Assembly (NCBI RefSeq): GCF_021696945.1
Contig: NZ_JACYHE010000040.1
Span: 1-52,611 of the forward strand
DNA from: Streptomyces sp. JJ36
GTDB taxonomy: Bacteria; Actinomycetota; Actinomycetes; Streptomycetales; Streptomycetaceae
Direction of reading: 5' to 3'
DNA length: 52,611 nucleotides
Of the stretch, positions 8,622 to 16,979 are shown piece after piece. The stretch's first letter is position 1. Each line of letters opens with the position of its first letter. Position numbers and translations under genes: made by a program. A model generated the notes under the pieces. It was not told the origin of the DNA. It saw nothing but the letters and a program-made list of their open reading frames with translations, and ran no database searches.

Positions 8622-9245
8622 TCACTGCTCGTACGCCTGGACCCGGGGCGGATGCCCGTTCCAGGTGCAGATGACCGTGGCGGCCCGGTCCTGGGTGGTG
8701 AAGGTGACGCGGATCCAGGCGTCGGCCTTCCACACCTGCATCTCCCAGCCGGCGTGCGGGGTCGCGGAGACCAGGGAGGCGGAGTCCGTACCCAGGTCCA
8801 GCACCACCCGGCCGCCCGCGGTGGTCCAGCCCTGGACCCGCTCCCCGGAGGAGCCGTCCCCGCGTGGCGCGTACGCGCCGTCCTGGGGAGCGGCCGGGTG
8901 GGGAGCCGCGGACGGGCCGCCCCCGCCGCCGTCGCCGCGCTCCCCGCCGTCGCCGGACTCGCCGCCGTCGCCGGACTCCCCGGACTCCCCCGGCCCGCCC
9001 GCGTCGTCCTGCTTCCCGGAGGAGGCGCCGGAGGGCCCGGGGGACGGCGAAGGACTGGGCGGCGGCCGGTGCGTGGAGGAGGACTGCGGCGCGTTCTCGC
9101 GGAGCGCCTCGGCGACGGGGCCCAGGGCGCGCGGTGGGTCGTAGGCCGTCGCACGCAGCACCGTGTCCACGCCGAACCAGGACAGTGTGACGGCCGCGCC
9201 CGTCGCCACCGTCCACGCTCCCGCGTGCAGCAGGCTTCGTTGCAT
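8622..9245 (-). CDS. Membrane-anchored extracytoplasmic protein with low-complexity linker
   Basis: A 207-aa protein. Residues ~8-28 (AGAWTVATGAAVTLSWFGVDTVL) are a signal anchor with no obvious cleavage site. Residues ~55-120 form a Pro/Ser then Gly/Glu/Asp-rich linker with repeated GESGDGG units. The last ~75 residues (VVLDLGTDSASLVS, WKADAWIRVTFTTQDRAATVICTWNGHPP) look like a compact beta domain outside the membrane. No catalytic motif is seen. It is divergent from a two-component system with only 32 bp between starts, so the two are likely co-regulated; a role as target or accessory sensor is inference. Confidence 0.8.
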   Translation of the reverse strand: MQRSLLHAGAWTVATGAAVTLSWFGVDTVLRATAYDPPRALGPVAEALRENAPQSSSTHRPPPSPSPSPGPSGASSGKQDDAGGPGESGESGDGGESGDGGERGDGGGGGPSAAPHPAAPQDGAYAPRGDGSSGERVQGWTTAGGRVVLDLGTDSASLVSATPHAGWEMQVWKADAWIRVTFTTQDRAATVICTWNGHPPRVQAYEQ

Positions 9246-9277
9246 CCGTTTCAGCCTAATGGGCTAGCGTGCCGCGC

Positions 9278-9973
9278 ATGGCTCGAGTGCTCGTGGTCGA
9301 GGACGACCAGTTCGTCCGTACCGCCCTCATCCGGCACCTGACGGAGGCCGCACACGCGGTGCGCAGCGTCGGAACGGCTCTGGAGGCGCTGCGCGAGGTG
9401 GCCCAGGTCGGCTTCGACGTCGTCATCCTCGATCTGGGCCTGCCGGACCTGGACGGCGCGGAGGCGCTGAAGATGCTGCGCGGTGTCACGGACGTGCCGG
9501 TCATCATCGCCACCGCGCGCGACGACGAGGCGGAGATCGTCCGGCTGCTGAACGAGGGCGCTGACGACTACCTGGTGAAGCCGTTCTCGGTGGAGCACCT
9601 CTCCGCCCGCATCGCCGCCGTGCTGCGCCGCTCCCGGCCGTCCGCCGGCCCCGGCGGGGCCGGTGAGGACGCCGTGCTCCGGGTCGGCGGACTCGCCATC
9701 GACCCGCTGCGCCGCCAGGCCCGGCTGGACGGGACCCTGCTGGACCTGACCCGGCGGGAGTTCGACCTGCTGGCCTTCCTCGCCCGCCGCCCCGGCGTGG
9801 TGGTGGGCCGCAAGGAGTTGCTGGCCGAGGTGTGGCAGCAGTCCTACGGTGACGACCAGACCATCGACGTCCATCTCTCCTGGCTGCGCCGGAAGCTGGG
9901 GGAGACCGCCGCGCGGCCGCGCTACCTGCACACGCTGCGCGGCGTCGGGGTGAAGCTGGAGCCGCCCGGATGA
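9278..9973 (+). CDS. OmpR/PhoB-type response regulator
   Basis: A 231-aa protein. The receiver domain (1-~115) has the acidic pocket VVEDD, phospho-acceptor D52 in VVILDLGLPD, T79 and K101 in LVKPF. The C-terminal winged helix (~130-231) has the OmpR pattern LTRREFDLLAFLARRPG and DVHLSWLRRKLGE with a final RGVGVKLEPPG. It regulates transcription after phosphotransfer from the kinase encoded immediately downstream. ATG 9278 is preferred; an in-frame GTG lies 9 nt upstream. Neither has a good Shine-Dalgarno, so a leaderless or very short-leader mRNA is possible. Confidence 0.95.
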   Translation: MARVLVVEDDQFVRTALIRHLTEAAHAVRSVGTALEALREVAQVGFDVVILDLGLPDLDGAEALKMLRGVTDVPVIIATARDDEAEIVRLLNEGADDYLVKPFSVEHLSARIAAVLRRSRPSAGPGGAGEDAVLRVGGLAIDPLRRQARLDGTLLDLTRREFDLLAFLARRPGVVVGRKELLAEVWQQSYGDDQTIDVHLSWLRRKLGETAARPRYLHTLRGVGVKLEPPG

Positions 9974-11370
9974 GATGGGCCCTGGTCAAGGTGTGCCTTG
10001 CCGTGACCGTGATGGTGGCCGTCGCCTTCGCCGTGCCTCTCGGGCTCGTCGTGCAGGAACTGGCCCGGGACCGGGCGCTGTCGGCCGCGGAGCGGCACGC
10101 GGCCGCGATCGGGCCCGCCCTCGCCATCACCACCGACCGGCGGGAGCTGAGCCGCGCCGTCGCCAGCACCGAGGCCGGCTCCCGGGGCCGGATGGCGCTC
10201 CATGTGCCGGGGCCCGACGGGCTGGCCGGTGTCGGCGACCGCCGGGCCCGACCGCGGGACGTCCGTGCCGTCGCGCAGGGCGGCAAGGCCGCGCTGCGGC
10301 CGGTGCCGGGCGGCCGGGCGCTGCTCCAGCCCATCGCGCTGGCCAGCACCGAGTTCGCCGTGGTCGAGATCTACGTGCCCGAGGAGGAACTCACCCGGGG
10401 AGTGGAGACGGCCTGGCTGGTGCTGGCGGGCGTGGCGCTGGGCCTGGTGGTCGGCTCGGTGGCGGTCGCGGACCGGCTCGGCACCCGGATGGTCCGGCCC
10501 GCCGAACGACTGGCGGGGGCGGCCCAGGAGCTGGGCGAGGGCCGGCTCGGGGTGCGGGTCCCGGAACGCGGCCCGGCGGAACTGCGTTCCGCGGCCGTCG
10601 CCTTCAACGCCATGGCCGACCAGGTGGTGCGGCTGCTCGCGAACGAGCGGGAACTGGCCGCCGACCTCTCGCACCGGCTCCGGACGCCCCTGACCGTGCT
10701 CCGGCTCAACGCCGCGTCGCTCGGCGACGGCGACGCGGCCGAGCAGACCCGGGAGGCCGTGGACCAGCTCGAGCAGGAGGTCGACCGGGTGATCCGCACC
10801 GCGCGCGAGCAGCGCGCCCAGGCGCCCGGCGGCGGTGACCCGGTGGGGTGCGACGCCTCCGCGGTGATCCGGGAGCGGATGTCCTTCTGGTCCGCGCTCG
10901 CCGAGGACGAGGGGCGGGAGGCACGCGTCGCCGGTGTGGAGGAGACCGTACGGGTACCGGTGGCACGGACCGAACTGGTCGCCGCGCTCGACGCGTTGCT
11001 GGGCAACGTCTTCCGGCACACCCCGGAGGGCACGCCGTTCGCGGTGGACGTGCACCACGGCGGGCAGTCCGGGGGCCGGGCGGGCGACACCGTGCTGGTG
11101 CTGGTCTCCGACGCCGGGCCCGGCATCGCCGACCCGGACGCGGCGCTCATCCGGGGGAGCGGGGACGGCGGGCCCGGCTCCACCGGCCTGGGGCTGGACA
11201 TCGTGCGCCGGGTCGCGGAGTCCACCGGCGGCGACGTGCGGGTGGGGCGCTCGGTGCTCGGCGGCGCGGAGGTGTGCGTACGCCTCGGGCTGCGGGAGGG
11301 CGGCGGAACCGGGCGGCGCCGCAGCCGCCGCAGCCGCCGCCGCGGCCACCGCGGGGCGCGCGCCCGCTGA
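9970..11370 (+). CDS. Sensor histidine kinase of the OmpR-type pair
   Basis: A 466-aa membrane kinase. TM1 lies at ~5-28 and TM2 at ~147-168, flanking a ~115-aa extracytoplasmic sensor region. HAMP follows (~170-222), then a HisKA domain with H235 in LSHRLRTPLTVLRLN. The HATPase domain has an N box (LDALLGNVFRHTPEG), G1 (DAGPGI) and G2 (GSTGLGLDI). The ATG overlaps the regulator stop (ATGA), indicating translational coupling. The extreme C-terminus is an Arg-rich tail (RRRSRRSRRRGHRG). The signal sensed is not known. Confidence 0.95.
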   Translation: MRWALVKVCLAVTVMVAVAFAVPLGLVVQELARDRALSAAERHAAAIGPALAITTDRRELSRAVASTEAGSRGRMALHVPGPDGLAGVGDRRARPRDVRAVAQGGKAALRPVPGGRALLQPIALASTEFAVVEIYVPEEELTRGVETAWLVLAGVALGLVVGSVAVADRLGTRMVRPAERLAGAAQELGEGRLGVRVPERGPAELRSAAVAFNAMADQVVRLLANERELAADLSHRLRTPLTVLRLNAASLGDGDAAEQTREAVDQLEQEVDRVIRTAREQRAQAPGGGDPVGCDASAVIRERMSFWSALAEDEGREARVAGVEETVRVPVARTELVAALDALLGNVFRHTPEGTPFAVDVHHGGQSGGRAGDTVLVLVSDAGPGIADPDAALIRGSGDGGPGSTGLGLDIVRRVAESTGGDVRVGRSVLGGAEVCVRLGLREGGGTGRRRSRRSRRRGHRGARAR

Positions 11371-11452
11371 GGGCGCGGCACGAGTCGCCGGGGCGCGCGC
11401 CCCGCAGGACGAGCGGCGGACGCCCTGGGCCGGAGACCGCGCGCCGGAAGCC

Positions 11453-11522
11453 GGCCCTCACCGGCCCGGGTCGCGCGGCGGAAGTCTGGCCCTCGCCGGC
11501 CCGGGTCGCGCGGCGGAGGCCC
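11453..11522. repeat. 35-bp tandem direct repeat, two copies
   Basis: Two adjacent 35-bp units beginning GGCCCTC(A/G)CCGGCCCGGG, nearly identical over the first 31 bases. Non-coding as far as can be seen. Confidence 0.7.
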
Positions 11523-12137
11523 GGAGTCCGCCGGGCCGCAGCACCAGGGCCCGCCCGGCCTACCGACTGGCGGCCGGGCGTACCCTCACTCCGGAACGGC
11601 CCGCAGCCGGACCCCGCAGGGCCACGCACGGGGAACGAGCGGAGCGAGAAGACGAAAGCTCAGGCACAGCGCGGCAGCAGCCCGCCAGGGCGCCCCCGTC
11701 ACCGGCTGCCGACCGCCCCGCCGCCCGGCCCCGTCACCGGCGGGTGAACCCCAGCCCACCACGCCACCCGCGCCCGCAGCATGAACGCGCCCCGGCAAGG
11801 CACCCCTCCCCCCCCGTAGCCCGCCAAGCAGTGACCGCAACCACGAGCCCTGCCGTACCCGGCAACGCACCCGCCGCTACTCCGGCCGTTGCCCCACCCC
11901 CTGCCGCAGCATGCGCGGCACGTGCTGCTCGACCTCGGCCCACAGGGGGCGAAGAGACGGCCCACCGGCGCGTGCGCGGGCGTGCGCGCCCCGGTGCGCC
12001 GTGCGGTGACAGGAGGTCCTTTCGTGCCCGGTGGGCGGCACCGCAGAAGCCCCGGTGAGCCCTGGTCCGGACCGGAAGCGTAAGGGCGGCCTTTCGCTTC
12101 CTTAAGCGCGCCCTAAACCCTGTGGGGGCGGTCCGTT

Positions 12138-12159
12138 TGGTCCGGATTCGTCCGAACCA
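12138..12159. promoter_or_regulatory. Imperfect inverted repeat upstream of the GH18 gene (candidate operator)
   Basis: TGGTCCGGA - ttcg - TCCGAACCA: 9-bp arms with one mismatch, ending 61 bp before the start codon. The TGGTCC half resembles the repeats found in Streptomyces chitinase promoters, but it is not a full DasR box. Confidence 0.4.
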
Positions 12160-12220
12160 CGCGCGCTAGCGTTCCTCTCGTACCACCCCCCACACCAGAC
12201 CCTGTGAGGCGACGACGCGC

Positions 12221-13315
12221 ATGACGAACACCTCCGGACACCGGCGCCGCCGCGACGGCCGTTCGCGGCTGACCGTGGCGGCCGCCGCCGCGGGACTGGT
12301 CGCCACCGGCGGGCTCGCCCTGGCGGCCCAGGCGACCGCCGGGGAGGACGGCACCCAGGGCGGGGCCGGCGCCGGGACGGCCGGCAGCGTCTCCGGCGAG
12401 GCGGCGGCCGGTGGCGCGGACACCGGCGGCACCCCGTTCGCACCCTATGCCGACACCTCTCTCCGGCCGGCGTACGACCTGGTGGAGGGTGCCCGGCGCA
12501 GCGGCGCCGAGGAGTTCACCCTCGCCTTCGTCACCTCCTCCGGCGGCTGCGAGCCCCGCTGGGGAGGCCGCACCGGGCTCGGGGACGACCCGGTCGCGGC
12601 ACAGATCGACGAGCTGCGGGCGGCCGGCGGCGAGGTGCGCGTCTCCTTCGGCGGCGCCGCCGGCACCGAACTGGCCCTGGCCTGCGACTCGGCGGAGGAA
12701 CTGGCGGAGGCGTACGGCACCGTGGTGGAGACCTACGGGCTCACCGCGGTGGACTTCGACGTCGAGGGCGGGGCGCTGCCGGACACGGCGGCGAACACCC
12801 GCCGGGCCGAGGCGATCGCGGAGCTCCAGCGGCGCCACGAGGGGCTGGACGTCTCCTTCACGCTGCCGGTGATGCCGGAGGGGCTCACCCCGGACGGCGT
12901 GGCGCTGCTGGAGAACGCCGTGGAGCACGGCGTGGACGTCTCCGAGGTCAACATCATGGCGATGGACTACGGCCCTGCCTACACCGGTGACATGGGCGCG
13001 TACGCAGTACGGGCCGCCACCGCCACCCAGGCGCAGCTGAAGAAGGCCCTGGGCCTCCCGGACGACGCGGCGGCCTGGTCCCGGCTCGCCGTCACCCCGA
13101 TGATCGGGGTGAACGACGTGCGCGGCGAGGTCTTCACCCTGCAGGACGCCGGCGAGCTGAAGCGGTTCGCCGACGAGCGGGGGCTCGCGCGGTTGTCGAT
13201 GTGGTCCGCCACCCGGGACACGGCCTGCCCGGGCGGCGAGCAGCCGCAGGCGGACCCCACCTGCTCCGGGATCCGGCAGGAGGACTTCGCCTTCGGCACC
13301 GCACTGGCACCCTGA
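12221..13315 (+). CDS. Secreted GH18-family chitinase-like protein
   Basis: A 364-aa protein with a signal peptide (basic RRRR region at 8-11, hydrophobic core 18-37, cleavage probably after QATA near 40), then a Gly/Ala linker to ~70 and a GH18 domain. Diagnostic elements are VSFGGAAG (the SxGG strand) around 141-148, AVDFDVE with D178, D180 and catalytic acid E182, and NIMAMDYG further on. The first Asp of the usual DxxDxDxE is a Thr (T175). No chitin-binding module is present. GH18 enzymes cleave beta-1,4-GlcNAc polymers; activity on chitin is likely but not proven. GAGG lies 10 nt before the ATG, and the gene ends at strong hairpins. Confidence 0.85.
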   Translation: MTNTSGHRRRRDGRSRLTVAAAAAGLVATGGLALAAQATAGEDGTQGGAGAGTAGSVSGEAAAGGADTGGTPFAPYADTSLRPAYDLVEGARRSGAEEFTLAFVTSSGGCEPRWGGRTGLGDDPVAAQIDELRAAGGEVRVSFGGAAGTELALACDSAEELAEAYGTVVETYGLTAVDFDVEGGALPDTAANTRRAEAIAELQRRHEGLDVSFTLPVMPEGLTPDGVALLENAVEHGVDVSEVNIMAMDYGPAYTGDMGAYAVRAATATQAQLKKALGLPDDAAAWSRLAVTPMIGVNDVRGEVFTLQDAGELKRFADERGLARLSMWSATRDTACPGGEQPQADPTCSGIRQEDFAFGTALAP

Positions 13316-13320
13316 GCCAG

Positions 13321-13348
13321 GCCCGCCGGGACCCGTGCCCCGGCGGGC
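13321..13348 (+). terminator. Hairpin directly after the GH18 gene
   Basis: GCCCGCCGGG pairs perfectly with CCCGGCGGGC (10 bp, 8-nt loop), starting 6 nt after the stop codon. Confidence 0.6.
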
Positions 13349-13369
13349 CGCCCCCGCACCCCCCACACC

Positions 13370-13410
13370 GGGCGGGGCGTGATGGAACCCCCACGCATCA
13401 CGCCCCGCCC
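13370..13410. terminator. Bidirectional terminator between GH18 and bglC
   Basis: A perfect 15-bp stem (GGGCGGGGCGTGATG / CATCACGCCCCGCCC) with an 11-nt loop lies between convergent genes and can serve both strands. Confidence 0.75.
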
Positions 13411-13534
13411 CAGCCGGCCGGCCCCGCGGCTCGTCCCTGCCCCCCTGCACAGGGCCGCGGGGCCGGGCCCCGGTGGAACCCGGGGCCCCGGGCCTGGCCG
13501 GCGCGCCGCCGCCCCCACGGGCGGCGCGCCCGCC

Positions 13535-14959
13535 TCAGCCCTCCGGCACCTCGGGCAGCAGGCCCGTACGGGCGAGCTGCGCGTACCAGTCCGCGCTGGA
13601 CTTGGGGATGCGCTCCAGCGTGTCGTAGTCGACCCGCACCGCGCCGAAGCGCTTGCTGTAGCCGTAGGACCACTCGAAGTTGTCCATCAGGGACCAGAGG
13701 AAGTAGCCGCGTACGTCGGCGCCCGCGGCCCGGGCGTCGTGCACCGCGGAGATGTGCTGGTGCAGGTAGGCGATGCGCTCGGGGTCGTGGACGCGGCCGT
13801 CGGCGTCCGGCTTGTCGTCGTACGCGGCGCCGTTCTCCGTGACGTACAGGGCGAGGCCGGGGGCCTCCCGGGAGAAGCGGAGCAGCAGCTCGGACATGCC
13901 GGTGGGGTCGATGCTCCAGCCCATGGCGGTCTGCTCCCCGGGCGCCTGGTGGAAGGCGATCCGGTCGGCGCCGGGCCAGGGGGAGTGCTCGCTCGCACCG
14001 TGGCCGTCCCGGCGCTCGACCTCGCCGTCGTCCTCCGCGGCCGACACCACGGACGGGGTGTAGTAGTTCACGCAGAGCGCGTCCAGCGGCTGCCGGATGA
14101 GCTGCGTGTCGCCGTCCCGCACATGGGACCAGTCGGTGATCCGGGAGGTGTCCGCGATCAGGTCGTCGTCGTAGCGGCCGTGCAGCATGGGGCCGGAGAA
14201 GACCCGGGTGGCCAGGGCGTCGATCTGCCGGGCGGCGTCCCGGTCGGCCGGCGTGTCGGTCCGCGGCTTCACATAGGCCGGGTTGAGGCTCACCATCACC
14301 TGGGCCCGGGCGGGCAGCGCGGCGCGGAGCGCCTGGGTGCCCAGGCCGTGGGCGAGGTTGAGGTGGTGGGCGGCGCGCAGCGCGGCGGCCGGGTCGGTGC
14401 GGCCCGGGGCGTGCACGCCGGAGCCGTAGCCGAGGAAGGCGCTGCACCACGGCTCGTTGAGGGTGGTCCACAGCTCCACCCGGTCGCCGAGGGCCTCCGC
14501 GACGAGCGCGGCGTAGTCCGCGAACCGCTGGGCGGTGTCCCGGACGGGCCAGCCGCCCGCGTCCTCCAGCTCCTGCGGGAGGTCCCAGTGGTAGAGGGTG
14601 AGGACCGGGGTGATGCCGGCGGCGAGCAGTTCGTCGCTGAGGGCGCGGTAGAAGTCCAGCCCTTGTTGCACGGCCGGGCCGCGGCCGGTCGGCTGGACGC
14701 GCGACCAGGAGACGGAGAACCGGTAGGCCTGCAGGCCCATCCGGGACATCAGCGCGACGTCGTCCCGGTAGCGGTGGTAGTGGTCGCAGGCCGTGTCCCC
14801 GGTATCGCCCCGGTGCGTTTTCCCGGGCGTGTGGGAGAAGGTGTCCCAGATGGAGGGGGTGCGGCCGCCCTCCCGTACGGCTCCCTCCACCTGGTAGGAG
14901 GCCGTCGAGGAGCCCCAGAGGAAGTCGGAGGGGAACTGGATCGGGGAACCGGAGGTCAT
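13535..14959 (-). CDS. bglC: Intracellular GH1 beta-glucosidase of the cellobiose operon
   Basis: A 474-aa GH1 enzyme without signal peptide. It starts with the family N-terminus FPSDFLWGSSTASYQVEGA, carries acid/base E169 in TTLNEP and nucleophile E375 in YVTENG, and ends with GYFLWSLMDNFEWSYGYSKRFG, which lines the glucose subsite. It hydrolyses imported cellobiose/cellotriose to glucose in the cytoplasm. It lies 126 bp downstream of cebG on the same strand and has its own CebR-type palindrome overlapping the ribosome site and the first base of the start codon, so it can be repressed separately. The only good Shine-Dalgarno, GGGAG, sits inside that palindrome. Confidence 0.95.
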   Translation of the reverse strand: MTSGSPIQFPSDFLWGSSTASYQVEGAVREGGRTPSIWDTFSHTPGKTHRGDTGDTACDHYHRYRDDVALMSRMGLQAYRFSVSWSRVQPTGRGPAVQQGLDFYRALSDELLAAGITPVLTLYHWDLPQELEDAGGWPVRDTAQRFADYAALVAEALGDRVELWTTLNEPWCSAFLGYGSGVHAPGRTDPAAALRAAHHLNLAHGLGTQALRAALPARAQVMVSLNPAYVKPRTDTPADRDAARQIDALATRVFSGPMLHGRYDDDLIADTSRITDWSHVRDGDTQLIRQPLDALCVNYYTPSVVSAAEDDGEVERRDGHGASEHSPWPGADRIAFHQAPGEQTAMGWSIDPTGMSELLLRFSREAPGLALYVTENGAAYDDKPDADGRVHDPERIAYLHQHISAVHDARAAGADVRGYFLWSLMDNFEWSYGYSKRFGAVRVDYDTLERIPKSSADWYAQLARTGLLPEVPEG

Positions 14960-14972
14960 GGAAGCGCTCCCA
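14959..14972. promoter_or_regulatory. CebR-type operator overlapping the bglC ribosome site and start codon
   Basis: TGGAAGCGCTCCCA, one base different from the perfect palindrome upstream of cebE. It covers the A of the bglC ATG and the GGGAG Shine-Dalgarno on the minus strand. CebR (LacI family) binds such 14-bp palindromes and is released by cello-oligosaccharides in characterised streptomycetes. Confidence 0.85.
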
Positions 14973-15085
14973 TTCAGGGTCGTGGGTGGGTCCGTGGGTC
15001 GGAGAGGGACGGGTGCGGGCGGTGGTCCTTCGCGGTGTGTGCGGGGGAGGGCGAGGAGGAGGGCGGCGACGCTGCCGCCCTCCGG

Positions 15086-15922
15086 TCAGCCCTTCACCGC
15101 GCCCTGCATGATGCCGCCGACGATCTGCTTGCCGAAGATCGCGAAGGCGGCCAGCAGAGGCAGGGTGCCCAGCAGGGCGCCCGCCATGATCACGGATTCG
15201 TCCGGGACGTAGCCCTGGCCGAGCCCGGTGAGTGCCACCTGCACGGTGGGGTTCTCCTGGGTCAGCGCGATGATCGGCCAGAAGAACTCGTTCCAGGCGA
15301 GCACGAAGGTGAGCATGCCGAGGACCGCCATCGCCGGCCGGGCGACGGGGAAGACGACGTGCCACACCACCCGCAGGCTGTGGGCGCCGTCCACCCGTGC
15401 CGCCTCGATCAGCTCCGAGGGCAGGGCGGTGACCAGGTACTGGCGCATGAAGAAGACGCCGAAGGCGCTCACCATCATCGGCAGGATCACCGCCTGCAGC
15501 TGGTTGGTCCACTGCAGCTCGGCGATGGCCATGAACAGCGGCACCACGCTGAGCTGCGGTGGCACCATCATGGTCCCGATCACCACCAGCATCAGCGCGT
15601 TCTTCGCCCGGAAGCGGAGCTTGGCGAAGGCGAAGCCCGCGAGGGTGGCGAAGAGCACCGTGCTGACGGAGATGGTCCCGGCGACGATGACGGTGTTGAA
15701 CAGCGCCAGGCCCATGTTGGCGTCGAACCAGGCGGTCGCCAGGTTGGAGAAGAGGTTGCCGCCGAACCAGAACGGCGGCGGTGTCTGCGCCAGCCGGGTG
15801 TCGGTCCGGGAGGCGGCGATCGCCGTCCACACCAGCGGGAACAGCGAGCCGACCGTGAAGACGATCAGCACGGTGTAGGTGAACCAGCCGCCGTGGAGCT
15901 GTTTACCGGCCCGTCGTGCCAT
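15086..15922 (-). CDS. cebG: Cellobiose/cellotriose ABC transporter permease
   Basis: A 278-aa inner-membrane protein with six hydrophobic segments and the EAA loop EAARVDGAHSLRVVWHVVFP (about 184-203), which docks onto the transport ATPase. It pairs with CebF to form the pore for beta-glucosides delivered by CebE. It starts 12 bp after the cebF stop, so the two are co-transcribed. No ATPase gene is present; MsiK-type ATPases encoded elsewhere usually energise this transporter. Sugar-permease family membership is clear; the cellobiose assignment rests on the neighbours and CebR boxes. Confidence 0.92.
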   Translation of the reverse strand: MARRAGKQLHGGWFTYTVLIVFTVGSLFPLVWTAIAASRTDTRLAQTPPPFWFGGNLFSNLATAWFDANMGLALFNTVIVAGTISVSTVLFATLAGFAFAKLRFRAKNALMLVVIGTMMVPPQLSVVPLFMAIAELQWTNQLQAVILPMMVSAFGVFFMRQYLVTALPSELIEAARVDGAHSLRVVWHVVFPVARPAMAVLGMLTFVLAWNEFFWPIIALTQENPTVQVALTGLGQGYVPDESVIMAGALLGTLPLLAAFAIFGKQIVGGIMQGAVKG

Positions 15923-15934
15923 GGCTGTACCTCC

Positions 15935-16966
15935 TCACTGGCTCTTCTGGAGCCGACGGGCGAACAGCCAGTTGAGCAGGCCGATCACCACCAGGATCAG
16001 GAACATCGTCCAGGCGATGGCGGAGGCCCGGCCGAGGTGGAAGTTGGCCCAGCCCTGCTCGTAGAGGTAGAGCCCCAGCGTCTGGTACTGGTGCGACGCC
16101 CCGCCCGTCGGGGTGCCGCCGAAGAGCAGCGGTTCACCGAAGAGCTGGGTCGCCCCGATCGTCGAGACGACGATGGTGAACAGGATGGTCGGCCGCAGCG
16201 CGGGGATGGTGACGTGCAGGAACTGCTGCCACCGGGAGGCGCCGTCCAGCGCGGCCGACTCGTACAGGTCGTTGGGCACGGCCTGCATCGCCGCCAGGTA
16301 GATCAGCGTGTTGTAGCCGGTCCACCGCCAGATCACGATCGTGGAGACGGCGAACTGGGAAGTCCAGGTGCCGCTTTCCCAGTCGATGTTGTCGATCCCC
16401 ACGGCCCCGAGCGCCCAGTTGATCATCCCGTAGTCGCGGCCGTAGAGCATGGCGAAGACCAGGGTCGCCGCGGCGATGGAGGTCGCGTACGGGGTGAGCA
16501 TGGCGACGCGGAAGAACATCGAGCCGCGCAGCCGGTAGTTGAGCAGGTGGGCCAGTCCGAGCGCCATCAGGAGCTGCGGCACGGTGGAGATGATCCCGAT
16601 GGTGAAGGTGTTCCGGAGGGCGTTCCAGAAGAAGTCGTCCTCCATGAGCCGGGAGAAGTTCTCCAGCCCCGCCCACTCCATCTCCGTCGGGGCGTGCAGC
16701 GACACCCGGTGCAGCGAGGCCCAGCCCGTGTAGAGCAACGGGAAGAGCCCGAAGGCCGCGAAGAAGAGGAAGAAGGGCGAGATGAAGGCGTACGGGCTCC
16801 AGCGGGCGTCCCGCTGGTAGCGCCGGCTGCGCCGTTCGGCGCGCCGCCGCTCCCGGTCGGGCCCCCGTCCGGAGGGGACGGCGGGCCGCTTGTGCGCGCG
16901 GGGGCGCGGCGGGGCCGCGCCCCCCGGAGCTCCGGGGGGCGCGGCGTCGAGACGTTCCGAGGTCAT
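15935..16966 (-). CDS. cebF: Cellobiose/cellotriose ABC transporter permease
   Basis: A 343-aa MalF-type permease. A ~60-aa cytoplasmic extension rich in Pro, Arg and Ala precedes the first membrane segment (YAFISPFFLFFAAFGLFPLLY). The EAA loop ESAALDGASRWQQFLHVTIP lies near 240-260. It sits 13 bp downstream of the cebE stop and 12 bp before cebG in the same operon. With CebG it forms the membrane channel for cello-oligosaccharides. The basic N-terminal extension could be partly non-translated if a later start is used, but no better ribosome site was found. Confidence 0.92.
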   Translation of the reverse strand: MTSERLDAAPPGAPGGAAPPRPRAHKRPAVPSGRGPDRERRRAERRSRRYQRDARWSPYAFISPFFLFFAAFGLFPLLYTGWASLHRVSLHAPTEMEWAGLENFSRLMEDDFFWNALRNTFTIGIISTVPQLLMALGLAHLLNYRLRGSMFFRVAMLTPYATSIAAATLVFAMLYGRDYGMINWALGAVGIDNIDWESGTWTSQFAVSTIVIWRWTGYNTLIYLAAMQAVPNDLYESAALDGASRWQQFLHVTIPALRPTILFTIVVSTIGATQLFGEPLLFGGTPTGGASHQYQTLGLYLYEQGWANFHLGRASAIAWTMFLILVVIGLLNWLFARRLQKSQ

Positions 16967-16979
16967 GCGAGCCGCTCCG

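Larger units (their letters stand above)
11371..12220. other. 850-bp region without a recognisable gene
   Basis: Between the kinase and the GH18 gene no frame has protein-like composition with a ribosome site. The region holds a two-copy 35-bp tandem repeat (11453-11522), long C-rich stretches near 11750-11830, a hairpin at 12071-12096 (GGAAGCG / CGCTTCC), and an imperfect inverted repeat near 12138 close to the downstream gene. It may be a decayed gene or a spacer; nothing proves either. Confidence 0.5.

Noticed and set aside
11453..11522. Transposon terminal repeats
   Set aside because: The copies are tandem and direct, with no transposase or inverted ends nearby.
11586..11965. Small minus-strand open frames in the 850-bp gap
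   Set aside because: Gly/Arg/Ala-rich translations without ribosome sites, overlapping one another in several frames.
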